Shown piece after piece: positions 61,596-64,000 of a stretch of 64,000 bases of DNA (position 1 is its first letter; each line of letters starts with the position of its first letter). A model generated the notes under the pieces. The model had not been told where the DNA came from. It ran no database searches and saw nothing but the letters and a program-made list of their open reading frames with translations. Both the position numbers and the translations under genes were made by a program. This DNA is from Spirochaetota bacterium. GTDB lineage: Bacteria > Spirochaetota > Spirochaetia > Treponematales > UBA12059. Location: contig JAPLSN010000012.1 in NCBI GenBank assembly GCA_026398615.1, positions 62,001 through 126,000 of the forward strand. The letters are read 5' to 3'.

Positions 61596-61651
61596 GTTCC
61601 CCAGCAAGTTCCCCAAGAAGTTCCCCAACAGGTTCCCCAAGAAGTTCCCAG
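61596..61651. repeat. 12-nt tandem iterons (GTTCCCCARSAR), about 4.5 copies
   Basis: gttccccagcaa gttccccaagaa gttccccaacag gttccccaagaa gttcccag. Confidence 0.9.
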
Positions 61652-61698
61652 AAAATCGCAGGCATCATGGCGAAGGAACCTGATGGCAACCGGGAGTT

Positions 61699-62295
61699 TT
61701 GGGATTGAAGGCACCTGCTCTTGACCGCTGCGAACGCTGCGGCAAAGCCATCGACTCTCCGGAAAGGTCCGTCTTCTTGGCCCGGCACGAAGGCGAACTA
61801 GGCGAACTCCTCTGCCTCGACTGCTTCAACCGTGAGATGGGGCCTTCCGTCGGCGTCGACATCCTTCCCTCGCAGTACCCTCCCCTTGAGCTTGCCGATG
61901 CCGAGGGGAAGGCTCATCGCTTTGAATTCGCTGTCAGGGTTTACCCCGACGGCATCTCCATCGAGTCGTGGGAGCCCGAATCGGATCCCGGTTATCGCTT
62001 CCAGGTCCTTGGTGATCCTGAGGATTGCGCAGGACTCTACAAGGAGCTCGTCAAACGGATGAGGAAGGCACTCAAGCGGAAGCACATTGAAGTCGGCTCC
62101 TATGGCGAGTCGATCAAAGGCACCAAGGTCCGAGGTTGGATCGACTGGGACCCCGAGGAAGGCGAGGCCGGACGAATGCCCCTCCTCATCATCGACGGCA
62201 AGCCCTACAAGTGGGAGCAGTTCGGCAGGATGCTTTCGTCCTTCGAGGGCTTCCAGTTCAAGCTCGATATCAAAGACCGATCTGAAGATCTGTGA
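61699..62295 (+). CDS. Unknown protein with N-terminal CxxC...CxxC zinc-ribbon-like motif
   Basis: LDRCERCGKAIDSPERSVFLARHEGELGELLCLDCFNREM; intact 198-aa ORF. Confidence 0.6.
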   Translation: MGLKAPALDRCERCGKAIDSPERSVFLARHEGELGELLCLDCFNREMGPSVGVDILPSQYPPLELADAEGKAHRFEFAVRVYPDGISIESWEPESDPGYRFQVLGDPEDCAGLYKELVKRMRKALKRKHIEVGSYGESIKGTKVRGWIDWDPEEGEAGRMPLLIIDGKPYKWEQFGRMLSSFEGFQFKLDIKDRSEDL

Positions 62296-62332
62296 ATGGG
62301 ATGCTCGAACAACTCAAGGCGAAGGAGGAGGA

Positions 62333-63412
62333 ATGAAACCAGCAGGTAAAGAGCGACCCGGAATCCCGGGTACCTTGCACAGGTTCCTCCAGCGCTTCGA
62401 TCAGGTACCTGCCGAAAGTGCCTGGTACCTTGCCGACATAGGAGAGGCTCGCGGCCTCCAGGAACTCAATACTCGGCAGAACCCTCAGATACTGAAAAGC
62501 CTCAAGCAGTTCGCGATCATAGAAAGCGCGGTATCCTCCAATCGTATCGAAGGTGTTGAAATGGACCGGGAGCGGATCATGCCGCTCCTTGTCGGTGGCT
62601 CGCAGGTGAGGGACCGGAACGAAGAGGAAATCCAGGGCTACAAGAAGGCCCTCGACCTCATCTTCGGCGCTCCGGCATCGCTCCCTGTAGCGGAGACAAC
62701 CTTCAAGGCTCTCCATGCTCTGGTACGCGGAGAGATCTGGGATGCCGGACAGTACAAAGACCGCGACAGCGATATCGTCGAAAAGTATCCCGATGGGCGG
62801 GAGCGAATACGGTTCCACACGGTTTCTGCAGCCCAAACACCACAGGCCATGGGACGTTTCGTGGCGGATTTCGATCAATGCCTTAAAGAGAGGACTGTCC
62901 ATCCGCTCATCGCAATTGCCGCTTTCAACCTGGATTTCCTGTGCATCCATCCCTTCAGGGATGGCAACGGTCGAGTCTCCCGGCTTCTCCTTGTCCTCAT
63001 GCTTCTTTCAGCCGGCTACGAGGTTGGACGCTACATCAGCCTGGAGCGCCTCATCGAGGAAAACAAGGAACGCTACTACGAGACGCTCGAGCTCTCTTCG
63101 ACGGGCTGGCATGAGGGCACGCATGATCCCTGGCCCCTGATCAACCATCTCCTGTTCATTCTCAAGTCCGCCTACAAGGAATTCGAGTCACGAGCCTCAG
63201 GGATCCAGCCTCCGCGAGGTGAAAAGCACGAGCGCATCCTTGAAGGCTTCGAGTCCCTACCCGAAACCTTCTCCATGGCCGATCTCGCCGCGAAATGTCC
63301 CGGCATCAGTCTGGAGACCGTCCGGAAGGCAGTGAAGGACTTGAAGGGTGAGGGGAAGATCACGGTGCTGAAGGCCGGTCGGGATGCGCTGTGGCGCAAG
63401 GTTGGGAAGTAG
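62333..63412 (+). CDS. Fic family protein
   Basis: IESAVSSNRIEGVEMD (inhibitory-helix-like S/TxxxE(G/N)), HPFRDGNGRVSRLL (HPFxxGNGR). Confidence 0.95.
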   Translation: MKPAGKERPGIPGTLHRFLQRFDQVPAESAWYLADIGEARGLQELNTRQNPQILKSLKQFAIIESAVSSNRIEGVEMDRERIMPLLVGGSQVRDRNEEEIQGYKKALDLIFGAPASLPVAETTFKALHALVRGEIWDAGQYKDRDSDIVEKYPDGRERIRFHTVSAAQTPQAMGRFVADFDQCLKERTVHPLIAIAAFNLDFLCIHPFRDGNGRVSRLLLVLMLLSAGYEVGRYISLERLIEENKERYYETLELSSTGWHEGTHDPWPLINHLLFILKSAYKEFESRASGIQPPRGEKHERILEGFESLPETFSMADLAAKCPGISLETVRKAVKDLKGEGKITVLKAGRDALWRKVGK

Positions 63413-63530
63413 GTACTGGTATTCCAATTAGGTATTTAATTGGGTATCATTGTCGATTGGGGTGGAGGAATGGAAAGCACGGCAAGACATATTGCATACA
63501 CCCACCCGCAAGTGTTAGCATTATGTCCTG

Positions 63531-64000
63531 ATGGCCAACAAGAAGGCTGAAGAACTGTTTCGCCAGAACGGCGGACAGCTCAGGATGAGCCAGGCTCTTG
63601 AAGGCGGAACCTCTCGTTCCGTGCTTTATTCCATGCGGGATAAGGGAATAATCGTTCAAGTTTCACGTGGGGTCTATCGTCTGGCGGAGCTGCCAGAGCA
63701 CCAGGAGCCAGACCTCTGCATCGTGAGCCTGCGCTATCCCAAGGCTGTCATCTGCCTGATTTCAGCCCTCTCCTTTCATGACCTGACAACCCAGATACCC
63801 CATGAGATCTACATAGCCCTTCCCCGTGGCAGCCGGGCGCCGACCCTTACCTCACCCCCGGTTCGCCACTTCTTTTTCTCAGGCCAGGCCTATGAGGCTG
63901 GCATCGAAGACCATGAGCTGGACGGGGTTCGCATTCATGTATACGACCGGGAAAAGACCCTTGCCGATTGCTTTCGTTTCCGCAACAAGGTGGGCATGGA
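63531..64000 (+). CDS. AbiEi-like type IV antitoxin/transcriptional regulator, truncated by window end
   Basis: LRMSQALEGGTSRSVLYSMRDKGIIVQVSRGVYRLAELP...YPKAVICLISALSFHDLTTQIPHEIYIALPRG...VYDREKTLADCFRFRNKVG. Confidence 0.88.
   Translation, partial: MANKKAEELFRQNGGQLRMSQALEGGTSRSVLYSMRDKGIIVQVSRGVYRLAELPEHQEPDLCIVSLRYPKAVICLISALSFHDLTTQIPHEIYIALPRGSRAPTLTSPPVRHFFFSGQAYEAGIEDHELDGVRIHVYDREKTLADCFRFRNKVGM

Noticed and set aside
61311-61788. ORFs with GNLLGNFLGNLLGNL / GEPVGELLGELAGEP repeats
   Set aside because: Produced by the 12-nt iteron array; not supported as proteins.

Overview
GC-rich bacterial window; protein content suggests a spirochaete-like chromosome, at low confidence. About 1-43 kb is mostly ordinary housekeeping and metabolic genes: amino-acid ABC transporter, SAM hydrolase family, EF-G, MazG, GH1 glucosidase, UDG-4, PriA, class III cyclase and SpoIIE phosphatase. 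Two decayed islets interrupt it: IS630/IS91/cyclase fragments at 7.2-8.4 kb, and ABC-ATPase/YczE fragments at 11.3-11.9 kb. An initiator tRNA-Met at 43.4 kb is followed by a terminator and an inverted copy of its own 3' end. From about 46.3 kb to the window end lies a defence island built on a type-1-like BREX operon. It has a CARF/RtcR-like sigma54 activator, brxA, brxB, brxC and a two-piece pglX. pglZ and brxL are not visible and would be expected beyond 64 kb. The main novelty candidates are: (1) pglX is split between its methyltransferase half and its target-recognition half by a ~3 kb segment carrying HigBA(ImmA), a DUF2188-like gene and an unknown gene; the target-recognition part is conspicuously AT-rich, like the unknown gene before it. 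(2) The operon is headed by a CARF-bEBP regulator behind a multi-palindromic element bounded by terminal inverted repeats. (3) A family of paired inverted repeats (CTCACGCRGAGGCGCAGAG...) was noticed only in the BREX region, delimiting accessory modules (RelBE-like, GxxExxY, HigBA, DUF2188). (4) MNT/HEPN, Fic and AbiEi-like genes follow, with an apparent duplication of the pglX 3' end just before fic. All family calls are by eye from motifs; no searches were run.
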